Of a stretch of 37,971 bases of DNA, positions 28,703 to 36,696 are shown in pieces. Position 1 is the stretch's first letter; each line of letters begins with the position of its first letter. Origin of the DNA: Streptomyces sp. AW19M42. GTDB lineage: Bacteria > Actinomycetota > Actinomycetes > Streptomycetales > Streptomycetaceae. The DNA lies in assembly GCA_000470535.1 (NCBI GenBank), contig CBRG010000240.1:1-37971 (forward strand), in the 5' to 3' direction. Under the pieces are notes generated by a model. The model worked only from the letters and a program-made list of their open reading frames with translations. It searched no databases and was not told where the DNA came from. The position numbers and the translations under genes were made by a program.

Positions 28703-29301
28703 CTCGCGAGGCCCGCGTAGGAAGAGTGGAGCGGACCACCAAGGAAACCTCCGTGCTCGTCGAGATCAACCTCGACGGCACCGGCAAGGTCGATGTCGCG
28801 ACCGGGGTCGGCTTCTACGACCACATGCTCGACCAGCTCGGCCGCCACGGACTGTTCGACCTCACGGTCAAGACCGACGGCGACCTGCACATCGACTCGC
28901 ACCACACCATCGAGGACACCGCCCTCGCGCTCGGCGCCGCCTTCAGGCAGGCCCTCGGGGACAAGGTCGGCATCTACCGCTTCGGCAACTGCACCGTCCC
29001 GCTGGACGAGTCGATCGCCCAGGTCACCGTCGACCTCTCCGGCCGCCCGTACCTGGTCCACACCGAGCCCGAGAACATGGCGCCGATGATCGGCGAGTAC
29101 GACACGACGATGACCCGGCACATTCTGGAGTCGTTCGTCGCCCAGGCGCAGATCGCCCTGCACGTTCACGTCCCGTACGGGCGCAACGCCCACCACATCG
29201 TGGAGTGCCAGTTCAAGGCGCTGGCCCGTGCCCTGCGCTACGCCAGCGAGCACGACCCGCGTGCGGCCGGAATCCTTCCCTCCACGAAGGGCGCGCTGTG
29301 A
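28699..29301 (+). CDS. hisB: Imidazoleglycerol-phosphate dehydratase
   Basis: 200 aa, the monofunctional form without the N-terminal phosphatase found in E. coli HisB. The Mn2+-binding histidine and acid clusters are visible in [26 protein letters not shown] and [17 protein letters not shown]. It acts after HisF/HisH, dehydrating IGP to imidazole-acetol phosphate for HisC. It starts with an ATGA overlap with hisC and ends with a GTGA overlap with a small membrane-protein gene. Because HisB here lacks the phosphatase, histidinol-phosphate phosphatase must be encoded elsewhere. Confidence 0.97.
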   Translation: MTREARVGRVERTTKETSVLVEINLDGTGKVDVATGVGFYDHMLDQLGRHGLFDLTVKTDGDLHIDSHHTIEDTALALGAAFRQALGDKVGIYRFGNCTVPLDESIAQVTVDLSGRPYLVHTEPENMAPMIGEYDTTMTRHILESFVAQAQIALHVHVPYGRNAHHIVECQFKALARALRYASEHDPRAAGILPSTKGAL

Positions 29302-29465
29302 CCGGCCTCAACACCATCCTGATCCTGGTCGGCCTCTTCCTGGCCGGCGGGGTCTACTCCTTCTCGAAGCAGGGCATGCCCAAGGGCGTCATCGTGCTGC
29401 TCTCCATCGGATCCCTGATGTGCCTGGTCGCGGGCGTCATGCGGATCCAGGGAATCTGGGGCTAG
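29298..29465 (+). CDS. 55-aa membrane protein embedded in the his operon
   Basis: Begins [20 protein letters not shown] and ends VMRIQGIWG. Two hydrophobic segments (about residues 4-20 and 30-48) flank a short basic turn, [10 protein letters not shown], so it is a probable hairpin membrane protein. The GTG overlaps the hisB stop (GTGA) and hisH begins 8 bp after its stop, so it is translationally embedded between two histidine enzymes. Third codon positions are G/C-rich, consistent with a real gene. No family with a known function is recognised. Confidence 0.78.
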   Translation: MTGLNTILILVGLFLAGGVYSFSKQGMPKGVIVLLSIGSLMCLVAGVMRIQGIWG

Positions 29466-29473
29466 GGGGCCGC

Positions 29474-30115
29474 GTGGACACCAAGAAGAAGGTCGTCGTC
29501 TTCGACTACGGCTTCGGCAACATCCGTTCCGCGGAGCGCGCCCTCGCCCGGGTCGGCGCCGAGGTCGAGATCACCCGTGACTTCGACACGGCGATGAACG
29601 CCGACGGGCTGCTGGTGCCCGGCGTCGGCGCGTTCTCCGCCTGCATGGAGGGGCTGAAGAAGGCCCGCGGCGAATGGATCATCGGCCGCAGGCTCGCCGG
29701 CGGCCGTCCCGTCATGGGCATCTGCGTCGGCATGCAGATCCTCTTCGAGCGCGGCATCGAGCACGGCGTGGAGACCGAGGGGCTCGACGAGTGGCCGGGC
29801 ACCGTGGGCCCGCTCAAGGCCGACGTCGTCCCGCACATGGGCTGGAACACCGTCGAGTCCCCCGAGGACTCCCGGCTGTTCGCCGGACTCGACCCCGAGG
29901 CCCGGTACTACTTCGTGCACTCGTACGCCGCGCACGACTGGTCCCTCGAAGTCACCAACGCCAACATCCGTGCCCCCAGGGTCACCTGGGCCACGCACGG
30001 CGAACGGTTCGTGGCGGCCGTGGAGAACGGCGCGCTGTGGGCCACCCAGTTCCACCCCGAGAAGTCCGGCGACGCCGGCGCCCAGCTGCTGACCAACTGG
30101 ATCGAGACGCTGTAA
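29474..30115 (+). CDS. hisH: Imidazole glycerol phosphate synthase, glutaminase subunit
   Basis: 213 aa, triad glutamine amidotransferase that feeds ammonia to HisF. The nucleophile is the cysteine in [16 protein letters not shown], and the catalytic His/Glu pair is in [27 protein letters not shown] and LLVPGVGAF are N-terminal family blocks. The GTG start at 29474 has AGGGGG just upstream. Its TAA overlaps the priA ATG by one base (TAATG). HisF is three genes on, in the same operon. Confidence 0.97.
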   Translation: MDTKKKVVVFDYGFGNIRSAERALARVGAEVEITRDFDTAMNADGLLVPGVGAFSACMEGLKKARGEWIIGRRLAGGRPVMGICVGMQILFERGIEHGVETEGLDEWPGTVGPLKADVVPHMGWNTVESPEDSRLFAGLDPEARYYFVHSYAAHDWSLEVTNANIRAPRVTWATHGERFVAAVENGALWATQFHPEKSGDAGAQLLTNWIETL

Positions 30116-30840
30116 TGCCGAAGCTTGAACTGCTCCCCGCCGTAGACGTACGCGACGGCCAGGCGGTCCGCCTGGTGCACGGCGAGTCCGGCTCCGAGAC
30201 CTCCTACGGCTCCCCGCTGGAGGCCGCGCTCGCCTGGCAGCGCTCCGGCGCCGAGTGGCTGCACCTCGTCGACCTGGACGCCGCCTTCGGCACCGGCGAC
30301 AACCGCGCCCTCATCGCCGAGGTGGCCGGCGCCATGGACATCAAGGTCGAGCTGTCCGGCGGCATCCGCGACGACGCCACGCTCGCCGCCGCCCTCGCCA
30401 CCGGCTGCCGCCGTGTCAACCTCGGCACCGCCGCCCTGGAGACCCCCGAGTGGGTCGCCAAGGTCATCGCTGAGCACGGCGACAAGATCGCCGTCGGCCT
30501 CGACGTGCGCGGCACCACGCTGCGCGGCCGCGGCTGGACCCGCGACGGCGGCGACCTCTACGAGACGCTGGCCCGCCTCGACTCCGAGGGCTGTGCCCGT
30601 TACGTCGTCACCGACATCGCCAAGGACGGCACGCTCCAGGGCCCCAACCTGGGCCTGCTGAGGGACGTCTGCGCGGCCACGGAGCGCCCCGTCGTCGCCT
30701 CGGGCGGAGTCTCCTCCCTCGACGATCTGCGGGCGATCTCCCTGCTCGTCCCCGAAGGCGTCGAGGGCGCGATCGTCGGCAAGGCGCTGTACGCGGAGGC
30801 GTTCACGCTGGAAGAGGCACTGAAGGCGGTCGCCGCATGA
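30115..30840 (+). CDS. priA: PriA: ProFAR isomerase with probable TrpF activity
   Basis: 241 aa (beta/alpha)8 barrel. Catalytic D11 in [10 protein letters not shown] and D171 in [10 protein letters not shown]19 binds phosphate; R139 and W141 in [11 protein letters not shown] occupy positions used by bifunctional PriA enzymes to accept both ProFAR and PRA. In Streptomyces and mycobacteria this protein replaces both HisA and TrpF, linking histidine and tryptophan synthesis. The start overlaps hisH (TAATG) and the stop overlaps the Rid-family gene (ATGA). Bifunctionality is inferred from residues and lineage; no trpF is seen in the window. Confidence 0.95.
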   Translation: MPKLELLPAVDVRDGQAVRLVHGESGSETSYGSPLEAALAWQRSGAEWLHLVDLDAAFGTGDNRALIAEVAGAMDIKVELSGGIRDDATLAAALATGCRRVNLGTAALETPEWVAKVIAEHGDKIAVGLDVRGTTLRGRGWTRDGGDLYETLARLDSEGCARYVVTDIAKDGTLQGPNLGLLRDVCAATERPVVASGGVSSLDDLRAISLLVPEGVEGAIVGKALYAEAFTLEEALKAVAA

Positions 30841-31241
30841 CCGACTCCGTCAAGCGCGTCTCCTCCGGCGGCCCCTGGGAGGAGAAGATCGGCTACTCCC
30901 GCGCCGTCGAGCTGCCCAACGGGCTGGCACTGGTGGCCGGGTGCACCTCCGTGGTCGGCGGCCAGATCTCCGCCGGCGGCCCCTACGAGCAGGCCATCAC
31001 CTCCTTCCAGGTCGCCTTCGAGGCGCTGGAGGAGCTGGGCCTGGGCCGCGAGGACGTCGTCCGTACCCGCATGTACATCACCCACGCCCGGGACGTGGAG
31101 GAGATCGGCCGGGCGCACAAGGAGCTGTTCGACGACGTGCGGCCCGCCGCCTCCATGATCATCGTGTCCGGCTTCATCGACCCGAGCCTGGTCGTCGAGG
31201 TCGAGGTCGAGGTCGAGGCCTACCGGGCAGGTGCGCGATGA
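30837..31241 (+). CDS. Rid-family (YjgF/YER057c/UK114) protein lacking the catalytic Arg
   Basis: 134 aa, single chorismate-mutase-like Rid fold. Typical blocks are [36 protein letters not shown] and [18 protein letters not shown]. True RidA imine deaminases have an arginine in a PARS sequence (R105 in E. coli); here the matching site reads P103-A-A-S106, so the arginine is alanine. It therefore resembles the Rid subfamilies without that residue, whose activities are mostly unknown. The gene sits between priA and hisF, overlapping both by 4 bp, so it is made together with the imidazole-glycerol-phosphate enzymes. Confidence 0.9.
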   Translation: MTDSVKRVSSGGPWEEKIGYSRAVELPNGLALVAGCTSVVGGQISAGGPYEQAITSFQVAFEALEELGLGREDVVRTRMYITHARDVEEIGRAHKELFDDVRPAASMIIVSGFIDPSLVVEVEVEVEAYRAGAR

Positions 31242-31993
31242 CGCTCGCGGTACGCGTGATCCCCTGCCTCGACGTGGACAAGGGCCGCGTCGTCAAGGGC
31301 GTCAACTTCCAGAACCTGCGCGACGCCGGTGACCCCGTGGAGATGGCGAAGCTGTACGACGCCGAGGGCGCCGACGAGCTGACCTTCCTGGACATCACCG
31401 CCTCCAGCGGCGACCGCGAGACGACCTACGACGTGGTGCGCCGCACCGCGGAGCAGGTCTTCATCCCGCTCACCGTCGGCGGCGGCGTCCGCACCACACA
31501 GGACGTCGACAAGCTGCTGCGGGCCGGCGCGGACAAGGTCGGCGTCAACACCGCGGCCATCGCCCGGCCGGAGCTGATCCGGGAGATCGCGGAGCGCTTC
31601 GGCCGACAGGTCCTGGTGCTCTCCGTGGACGCCCGGCGCACCCCCGCCGGCACCTTCGAGGTCACCACGCACGGCGGCCGCAAGGGCACCGGCATCGACG
31701 CCGTCGAGTGGGCGCACCGGGCCGCCGAACTGGGCGCGGGCGAGATCCTGCTCAACTCGATGGACGCCGACGGCACCAAGGACGGCTACGACACCGAGAT
31801 GATCGCGGCCGTACGCGAGCACGTGAGCGTCCCCGTCATCGCCTCCGGCGGCGCGGGCCGGCTCGCGGACTTCGCGCCGGCCGTCGGCGCGGGAGCGGAC
31901 GCGGTCCTCGCCGCGTCCGTCTTCCACTTCGGTGATCTGCGGATCTCCCAGGTCAAGGGCGCCCTCCGGGAGGCCGGCCACCCGGTCCGCTGA
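31238..31993 (+). CDS. hisF: Imidazole glycerol phosphate synthase, cyclase subunit
   Basis: 251 aa (beta/alpha)8 barrel. The first catalytic aspartate is D12 in [15 protein letters not shown] and the second is in [14 protein letters not shown]. The phosphate-binding loops are [10 protein letters not shown] and [11 protein letters not shown]. It takes PRFAR and HisH-derived ammonia to IGP and AICAR. The ATG overlaps the stop of the Rid-family gene. Last gene of the his run; a strong hairpin follows 10 bp after the stop. Confidence 0.97.
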   Translation: MTLAVRVIPCLDVDKGRVVKGVNFQNLRDAGDPVEMAKLYDAEGADELTFLDITASSGDRETTYDVVRRTAEQVFIPLTVGGGVRTTQDVDKLLRAGADKVGVNTAAIARPELIREIAERFGRQVLVLSVDARRTPAGTFEVTTHGGRKGTGIDAVEWAHRAAELGAGEILLNSMDADGTKDGYDTEMIAAVREHVSVPVIASGGAGRLADFAPAVGAGADAVLAASVFHFGDLRISQVKGALREAGHPVR

Positions 31994-32003
31994 ACCCCCT
32001 CCA

Positions 32004-32040
32004 GACGACGTCACCGGCCGTGAAGGTCGGTGACGTCGTC
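32004..32040 (+). terminator. his operon terminator
   Basis: GACGACGTCACCG (32004-32016) pairs with CGGTGACGTCGTC (32028-32040); three more inner pairs (one G-U) extend the stem to 16 bp around a 5-nt loop. It lies 10 bp after the hisF stop. Confidence 0.85.
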
Positions 32041-32066
32041 ATGTGCGCTGCCGCGACGGGCCCAAG

Positions 32067-32103
32067 TTCCGCAACATTTATTGCGCAACACATATTGCGC
32101 AAC
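32067..32103. promoter_or_regulatory. Three phased operator repeats before arsR
   Basis: TTCCGCAAC (32067-32075), TTGCGCAAC (32081-32089) and TTGCGCAAC (32095-32103) start exactly 14 bp apart. The inner TTGCGCAA is a perfect 8-bp palindrome. They overlap the likely promoter (TATCTA at 32114-32119 ends 10 nt before the ATG) and are AT-rich compared with surroundings. They are probably bound by the ArsR protein encoded next, as autoregulation. Confidence 0.65.
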
Positions 32104-32129
32104 TTTTCTTTCCTATCTACCGTGGAGGC

Positions 32130-32717
32130 ATGGCAAGCAAGGAATCACGCAGGGTGTCCGACCTCGGGACGCTCAAGGCGTTCGGACACCCGCTGCGGAT
32201 GAAGCTCTACCGGGCGCTCTACATCGCCCGGCAGGCCACCGCCTCCCAGCTCGCGGAGCAGGTCGACGAGCAGGTCTCACTGGTCAGCTACCACCTGCGC
32301 AAGCTCGCCGACCACGGCCTGATCGAAGCGGCCCACGGGCCGGGCAGGGACGGCCGCGAACGCTGGTGGCAGCCCGCCTCGAAGGGGCTGCGCTTCCACG
32401 ACGAGGACTTCAGCGACGCGCCCGAGAAGGCCGCCACCCACACCGCCGTCAGCCGGCTCTCGTTCGACCAGCACATCGAGCTGTACCGCCGCTTCCTGGA
32501 CGCGTACCGGAGCTGGACACCCCCGTGGCGCAAGAGCTCCTTCTCCTCCGAGTACCTGACCCGGCTGACCCCGGAGGAGCTCGCCTCGCTCGAACGCGAG
32601 CTGCACCAGGTGATCAACCGGTACGAGGAACGGGGCCGCGCCCGCGACGAGGCCGGCGACACGGAGAACCGCGAGAACGTCGCGCTGCACCTGTACGGAT
32701 TCCCGTTCCGGACCTGA
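32130..32717 (+). CDS. ArsR-family winged-helix transcriptional regulator
   Basis: 195 aa. The N-terminal winged helix is GTLKAFGHPLRMKLYRALYI then ATASQLAEQVDEQVSLVSYH and LRKLADHGLIEAA, typical of the ArsR/HTH_20 group. A ~100-residue C-terminal helical region (FDQHIELYRRFLDAY, LTPEELASLERELHQVINRY) probably dimerises or binds a ligand. No metal-binding CxC motif of the ArsR/SmtB type is seen, so it more likely senses an organic ligand. The ATG at 32130 has GGAGG only 1 nt away, too close for normal use; a leaderless start or the GTG at 32154 (AAGGAA 9 nt upstream) are alternatives. It likely represses itself and the MFS gene 25 bp downstream. Confidence 0.88.
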   Translation: MASKESRRVSDLGTLKAFGHPLRMKLYRALYIARQATASQLAEQVDEQVSLVSYHLRKLADHGLIEAAHGPGRDGRERWWQPASKGLRFHDEDFSDAPEKAATHTAVSRLSFDQHIELYRRFLDAYRSWTPPWRKSSFSSEYLTRLTPEELASLERELHQVINRYEERGRARDEAGDTENRENVALHLYGFPFRT

Positions 32718-32742
32718 CCCGGCCACCCGAGAGGACGCCCCC

Positions 32743-33993
32743 GTGACCGTCACGCTCACGCCCCAAAAGGCTCCGGAACGCCCCGCTCACCGCGACGGGA
32801 ACGTGCTGCGCTGGCTCGGCGCCTACACCGCGTCCACGATCGGTGACAACGTCTACTACATGGCCCTCGCCTGGGCCGCCGCCCGCACCGGAACCGCCTC
32901 CCAGACCGGCCTCGTCCTGGCCGTCGGCGCCATACCCAGGGCCCTGCTGCTGCTCGGCGGGGGAGTGCTCGCCGACCGGTTCGGGCCGCGCCGCGTCGTG
33001 CTCGTCAGCGACACCGCCCGCTGTCTCGTCATCCTCGGCCTGGCCGGGACGCTGCTCCTGACCTCGCCCACGGTGTGGATGCTGATCGCCGTCGCCCTGG
33101 TCTTCGGCGCGGCCGACGCCCTCTTCCTGCCCGCGGTCGGGGCCCTGCCGCCGAGGATCACCGCGCCCGGACAGCTCGCCCGGGTTCAGGGCATGCGCGG
33201 CCTCGCCACCCGGACCGCGACCGTGGTGGGCGCCCCGCTCGGCGGCTTCGCCGTCGCCCTGGGCGGCCCGTTCCTCGCCTTCGCCGCGGCCGGTCTGCTC
33301 TTCGCCGTCTCGCTGCCGCTGCTGCTCGCCGTACGGATGCGCCCGCTGCCGGTGGCCGACGCGGCCGAAGCCGTACCCGCCGGCACCGCCTGGCGCGAAC
33401 TCGTCGACGGGGTGCGCCACATCCGCCGCCACCCGCTGCTCGGCCCGCTGATGCTCGTCGTCGCCGTCAGCGAACTGGGCTTCGTGGGACCGCTCAACCT
33501 GGGCCTGATCCTGCTCAGCGAGGAGCGCGGCTGGGGTGCCTCCGGGATGGGCTGGATCGTCGCCGCCTTCGGTATCGGCGCGGGCGCGTCCGCCCTGGTG
33601 CTCGCCGTGCGCGGCCGGGTCCGCAGGGCGGGGCTCACCATGTGCCTCACCGTACTGATCGGCGCGGCCGCCATCGCCGCCCTGGCCTACGCGCCCTCGG
33701 TACCGCTCGCGGCCGGTGTCGCGCTCCTCGTCGGGCTCTTCGCAGGGCTGGGCGGCGCGCTGTGCGGAGCCCTCATCCAGACCGCCGCCGACCCCGCCTA
33801 CCTGGGCCGCGTCACCTCGGTCTCGACGCTCTTCACGCACGCGCTCTCGCCGCTCAGCTACCCGGTCACCGGCGCGGCCGTCGCCCTCTGGGGCACCGGA
33901 CCGGTCTTCGTCGCCAGCGCCTCGCTGTGCGCGGCGGGGGCGGTGATGGGCCTGCTGCCCCGCGCGCTGCGCCGCGCGGAACTCCCCGGCTGA
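32743..33993 (+). CDS. MFS transporter (drug exporter-like)
   Basis: 416 aa with 12 predicted membrane segments, from LGAYTASTIGDNVYYMALAW to VFVASASLCAAGAVMGLLP. The loop motif VLADRFGPRRVVL between segments 2 and 3 is the MFS motif A of the DHA3-like exporters. The GTG start at 32743 has AGAGGA upstream. The pairing with an ArsR regulator 25 bp before it is a classic efflux cassette, so its substrate is probably the regulator's ligand. Substrate unknown. It converges on the DinB-like gene with 8 bp between stops. Confidence 0.92.
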   Translation: MTVTLTPQKAPERPAHRDGNVLRWLGAYTASTIGDNVYYMALAWAAARTGTASQTGLVLAVGAIPRALLLLGGGVLADRFGPRRVVLVSDTARCLVILGLAGTLLLTSPTVWMLIAVALVFGAADALFLPAVGALPPRITAPGQLARVQGMRGLATRTATVVGAPLGGFAVALGGPFLAFAAAGLLFAVSLPLLLAVRMRPLPVADAAEAVPAGTAWRELVDGVRHIRRHPLLGPLMLVVAVSELGFVGPLNLGLILLSEERGWGASGMGWIVAAFGIGAGASALVLAVRGRVRRAGLTMCLTVLIGAAAIAALAYAPSVPLAAGVALLVGLFAGLGGALCGALIQTAADPAYLGRVTSVSTLFTHALSPLSYPVTGAAVALWGTGPVFVASASLCAAGAVMGLLPRALRRAELPG

Positions 33994-34001
33994 CCGTCGC
34001 G

Positions 34002-34634
34002 CTACATCCCCAGCTTCGCCGTCGTCACCCGGGCGATCGCGTCCTGGTCACCCTCCAGCTCCACCCGCGCCGCGTCCTGCCGCCCGAACGCGAACAGCAG
34101 CAGCTCGCCCGGCTCACCGGTCACCGTCACCACCGGGGTGCCCTTGTGCGCGACCGCGGTCTGACCGTTGGGGCGGCGCAGCACCAGCCCCACCGGCGCC
34201 TTGCGCCCCAGCATCCGCGCCGCCTTCTCGGTGCGCGACCACAGGACATCGGCGAAGACCGGGTCCAGCTCCCGCGCCGACCAATCTGGCTGGGCCCGGC
34301 GCACGTCCTCCGTATGGACGTAGAACTCCACGGTGTTGGCGGCCTCGTCCAGCTGCTTCACGCCGAACGGGGACATCCGCGGCGGACCCGTTCGGATGAG
34401 CTGGATCAGCTCCTCATACGGCTTTGAGGCGAACTCGTCTCTGATCCGCTCGCTCCGGCTCTTCAGCGGTCCGATCACCAGCCCGGCCGCCGCGTCGGGC
34501 CTGCGCTCCCGCACCACCACATGGGCCGCCAGATCCCGGGCGGTCCAGCCGTGGCAGAGGGTCGGGGCCTCCGGGCCCGCCCCCTCCAACAGGTCGGCAA
34601 GCAGAAGTCGTTCGCGCTTCGCATGGGTCGACAT
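34002..34634 (-). CDS. TIGR03085-like DinB/maleylpyruvate-isomerase-type protein
   Basis: 210 aa. A four-helix DinB-like N-terminal domain has candidate metal-ligand histidines in [18 protein letters not shown] and in [16 protein letters not shown]. The C-terminal part ([19 protein letters not shown]) is the beta-rich extension typical of actinobacterial members. Related proteins are mycothiol-dependent enzymes, but for this subfamily the function is not established. Starts at ATG 34634, divergent from hisI across 84 bp, so it is not part of the his/trp run. Confidence 0.85.
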   Translation of the reverse strand: MSTHAKRERLLLADLLEGAGPEAPTLCHGWTARDLAAHVVVRERRPDAAAGLVIGPLKSRSERIRDEFASKPYEELIQLIRTGPPRMSPFGVKQLDEAANTVEFYVHTEDVRRAQPDWSARELDPVFADVLWSRTEKAARMLGRKAPVGLVLRRPNGQTAVAHKGTPVVTVTGEPGELLLFAFGRQDAARVELEGDQDAIARVTTAKLGM

Positions 34635-34706
34635 GTCCGCCAGCGTACGACCGGTGTCCAGCGTCCGCCCAGTGGACGCCCGCCCGAACGGCCCTCGCGG
34701 TCACGG

Positions 34707-34712
34707 CACAAT
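34707..34712 (+). promoter_or_regulatory. Candidate -10 box giving a leaderless hisI mRNA
   Basis: CACAAT ends 6 nt before the hisI ATG, with AGGGG in between, so transcription probably begins at or within a base or two of the start codon. Confidence 0.42.
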
Positions 34713-34718
34713 AGGGGC

Positions 34719-35102
34719 ATGACCAGCTCGCCCACGCCCGGCACCCCCTCGCCCGCCAGCGGCCTCGACCCCGCCATCGCCGCCCGCCTCAAGCGCGGCG
34801 CAGACGGACTCGTCCCGGCCATCGCCCAGCAGTACGACACCGGCGAGGTGCTGATGCTCGGCTGGATGGATGACGAGGCGCTGCACCGCACCCTGACCAC
34901 CGGCCGCTGCACCTACTGGTCGCGCAGCCGCCAGGAGTACTGGGTCAAGGGCGACACCTCCGGCCACACCCAGCAGGTCAAGTCCGTCGCGCTGGACTGC
35001 GACGCCGACACCGTCCTCGTCCGGGTCGACCAGACGGGTGCCGCCTGCCACACCGGCGACCGCACCTGTTTCGACGCCGACGTCCTCCCGCTCGGACAGT
35101 AG
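34719..35102 (+). CDS. hisI: Phosphoribosyl-AMP cyclohydrolase
   Basis: 127 aa, monofunctional (no HisE domain). [39 protein letters not shown], the Mg/Zn-binding block [14 protein letters not shown], and the zinc cysteines in [12 protein letters not shown] are all present. It opens the adenine ring of PR-AMP, the third step of histidine synthesis. It is separated from the main his operon by the ArsR/MFS cassette and the DinB-like gene, and lies 11 bp before trpE, so histidine and tryptophan genes share a transcript. Confidence 0.97.
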   Translation: MTSSPTPGTPSPASGLDPAIAARLKRGADGLVPAIAQQYDTGEVLMLGWMDDEALHRTLTTGRCTYWSRSRQEYWVKGDTSGHTQQVKSVALDCDADTVLVRVDQTGAACHTGDRTCFDADVLPLGQ

Positions 35103-35113
35103 GGTCAGCCGCC

Positions 35114-36601
35114 ATGGACCTCGACACCTTCCGGAAGCTGGCCATCGACCGGCGCGTCATCCCCGTCACCCGCCGGCTCCTCGCGGACGGTGACACACCG
35201 GTCGGCCTCTACCGCAAGCTCGCGGGCGAGCGCACCGGCACCTTCCTCCTGGAATCCGCGGAGAACGGCCGCACCTGGTCGCGCTACTCGTTCATCGGGG
35301 TACGCAGCGCCGCCACGCTCACCGCCCGCGACGGCGAGGCCCACTGGCTGGGCACCCCGCCGGTCGGCGTCCCCGTCGACGGCGACCCGCTCCAGGCCCT
35401 GCGCGCCACCATCGAGACCCTGCACACCCCGCACGACCAGGAGCCCGGACTGCCGCCCTTCACCGGCGGCATGGTCGGCTACCTCGGCTACGACATCGTG
35501 CGCCGCCTGGAGAAGATCGGCGAGAGCGGGGGCGACGACCTGAAGCTCCCCGAGCTGACCATGCTGCTCACCTCCGACCTCGCCGTCCTCGACCACTGGG
35601 ACGGCAGCGTCCTGCTCATCGCCAACGCGATCAACCACAACGACCTGGCCACCGGAGTCGACGAGGCGTACACCGACGCGGTGGCCCGGCTGGACGCCAT
35701 GGAGCGGGACCTGCGCCGCCCCGTCGACAACGCCCCCGCAGCCCTGCCGCCCTCCGTGCTCCCGCCGTACACCGCGCTGTGGGGCGGCAAGGCCTACCAG
35801 GACGCCGTCGAGGACGTGAAGGAGCGGATCAGGGCCGGCGAGGCCTTCCAGGTCGTTCCCTCCCAGCGCTTCGAAACGCCTTGCACGGCGAGCGCGTTGG
35901 ACGTCTACCGGGTGCTGCGCGCCACCAACCCCTCCCCGTACATGTACCTCTTCCGGTTCGACGGCTTCGACGTCGCGGGCTCCAGCCCCGAGGCGCTCGT
36001 CAAGGTCGAGGACGGCCGCGCGATGGTCCACCCGATCGCCGGGACCCGGCACCGCGGCGCCACCCCGCAGGAGGACCAGGCCCTGGCGGAGGAGCTGCTG
36101 GCCGACCCGAAGGAGCGCGCCGAGCACCTGATGCTCGTCGACCTCGGCCGCAACGACCTGGGGCGGGTCTGTGAGCCCGGCAGCGTCGAGGTCGTCGACT
36201 TCATGTCGGTCGAGCGGTACTCGCACGTGATGCACATCGTGTCCACCGTCACCGGCCGCGTCGCCGAGGGCCACACCGCCTTCGACGTCCTCACCTCATG
36301 CTTCCCGGCGGGCACCCTCTCCGGCGCCCCGAAGCCGCGCGCCATGCAGATCATCGAGGAGCTCGAACCCACCCGCCGCGGGCTGTACGGCGGCTGCGTC
36401 GGCTACCTCGACTTCGCCGGGGACTCCGACACGGCCATCGCCATCCGCACCGCCCTGCTGCGCGACGGAACGGCGTACATCCAGGCCGGAGCGGGGGTCG
36501 TCGCGGACTCCGACCCGGTCGCGGAGGACACCGAGTGCCGCAACAAGGCCGCGGCGGTGCTGCGCGCCGTCCACACGGCCAACCGCCTCCGCGGCGCGTG
36601 A
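35114..36601 (+). CDS. trpE: Anthranilate synthase component I
   Basis: 495 aa. Converts chorismate to anthranilate with ammonia from a TrpG subunit, which is not in this window. The allosteric tryptophan site motif is LLESAENGRTWSRYSFIG near the N-terminus. The chorismate-binding domain carries FQVVPSQRFE, GSSPEALVKVEDGR, MHPIAGTRHRG-like VHPIAGTRHRG, LVDLGRNDLGRVCEPG and the C-terminal GAPKPRAMQIIEELEPTRRG. The ATG is 11 bp after hisI. No leader peptide or attenuator fits in that gap, so attenuation directly ahead of trpE is excluded here. The following gap (36602-36696) holds a weak GGGGGG...CCCCCC hairpin (36632-36655). Confidence 0.97.
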   Translation: MDLDTFRKLAIDRRVIPVTRRLLADGDTPVGLYRKLAGERTGTFLLESAENGRTWSRYSFIGVRSAATLTARDGEAHWLGTPPVGVPVDGDPLQALRATIETLHTPHDQEPGLPPFTGGMVGYLGYDIVRRLEKIGESGGDDLKLPELTMLLTSDLAVLDHWDGSVLLIANAINHNDLATGVDEAYTDAVARLDAMERDLRRPVDNAPAALPPSVLPPYTALWGGKAYQDAVEDVKERIRAGEAFQVVPSQRFETPCTASALDVYRVLRATNPSPYMYLFRFDGFDVAGSSPEALVKVEDGRAMVHPIAGTRHRGATPQEDQALAEELLADPKERAEHLMLVDLGRNDLGRVCEPGSVEVVDFMSVERYSHVMHIVSTVTGRVAEGHTAFDVLTSCFPAGTLSGAPKPRAMQIIEELEPTRRGLYGGCVGYLDFAGDSDTAIAIRTALLRDGTAYIQAGAGVVADSDPVAEDTECRNKAAAVLRAVHTANRLRGA

Positions 36602-36683
36602 GGGCCTGACGGCGCAACCGGAGCGCGCGCCGGGGGGCTCCATCTCACACCCCCCGTGTACCCGTCACGCCGGGACGGTAGGG

Positions 36684-36689
36684 GATAGT
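36684..36689 (+). promoter_or_regulatory. Candidate -10 box for the trp-associated membrane protein gene
   Basis: GATAGT ends 7 nt before the GTG at 36697; no Shine-Dalgarno is present, so a leaderless start is likely. Confidence 0.38.
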
Positions 36690-36696
36690 GGGGTAC

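Noticed and set aside
32043..32129. 29-residue N-terminal extension of the ArsR protein from ATG 32043
   Set aside because: It would be translated from the operator repeats and promoter, and it has no ribosome binding site.
32043..34634. ArsR-MFS-DinB block as a horizontally acquired island splitting the his genes
   Set aside because: Base and codon composition match the neighbours and no repeats, tRNA or integrase flank it; as far as I recall hisI is commonly apart from hisF in Streptomyces.
35103..35113. trp attenuator or leader peptide before trpE
   Set aside because: Only 11 bp separate hisI and trpE, leaving no space for a leader peptide or alternative hairpins.
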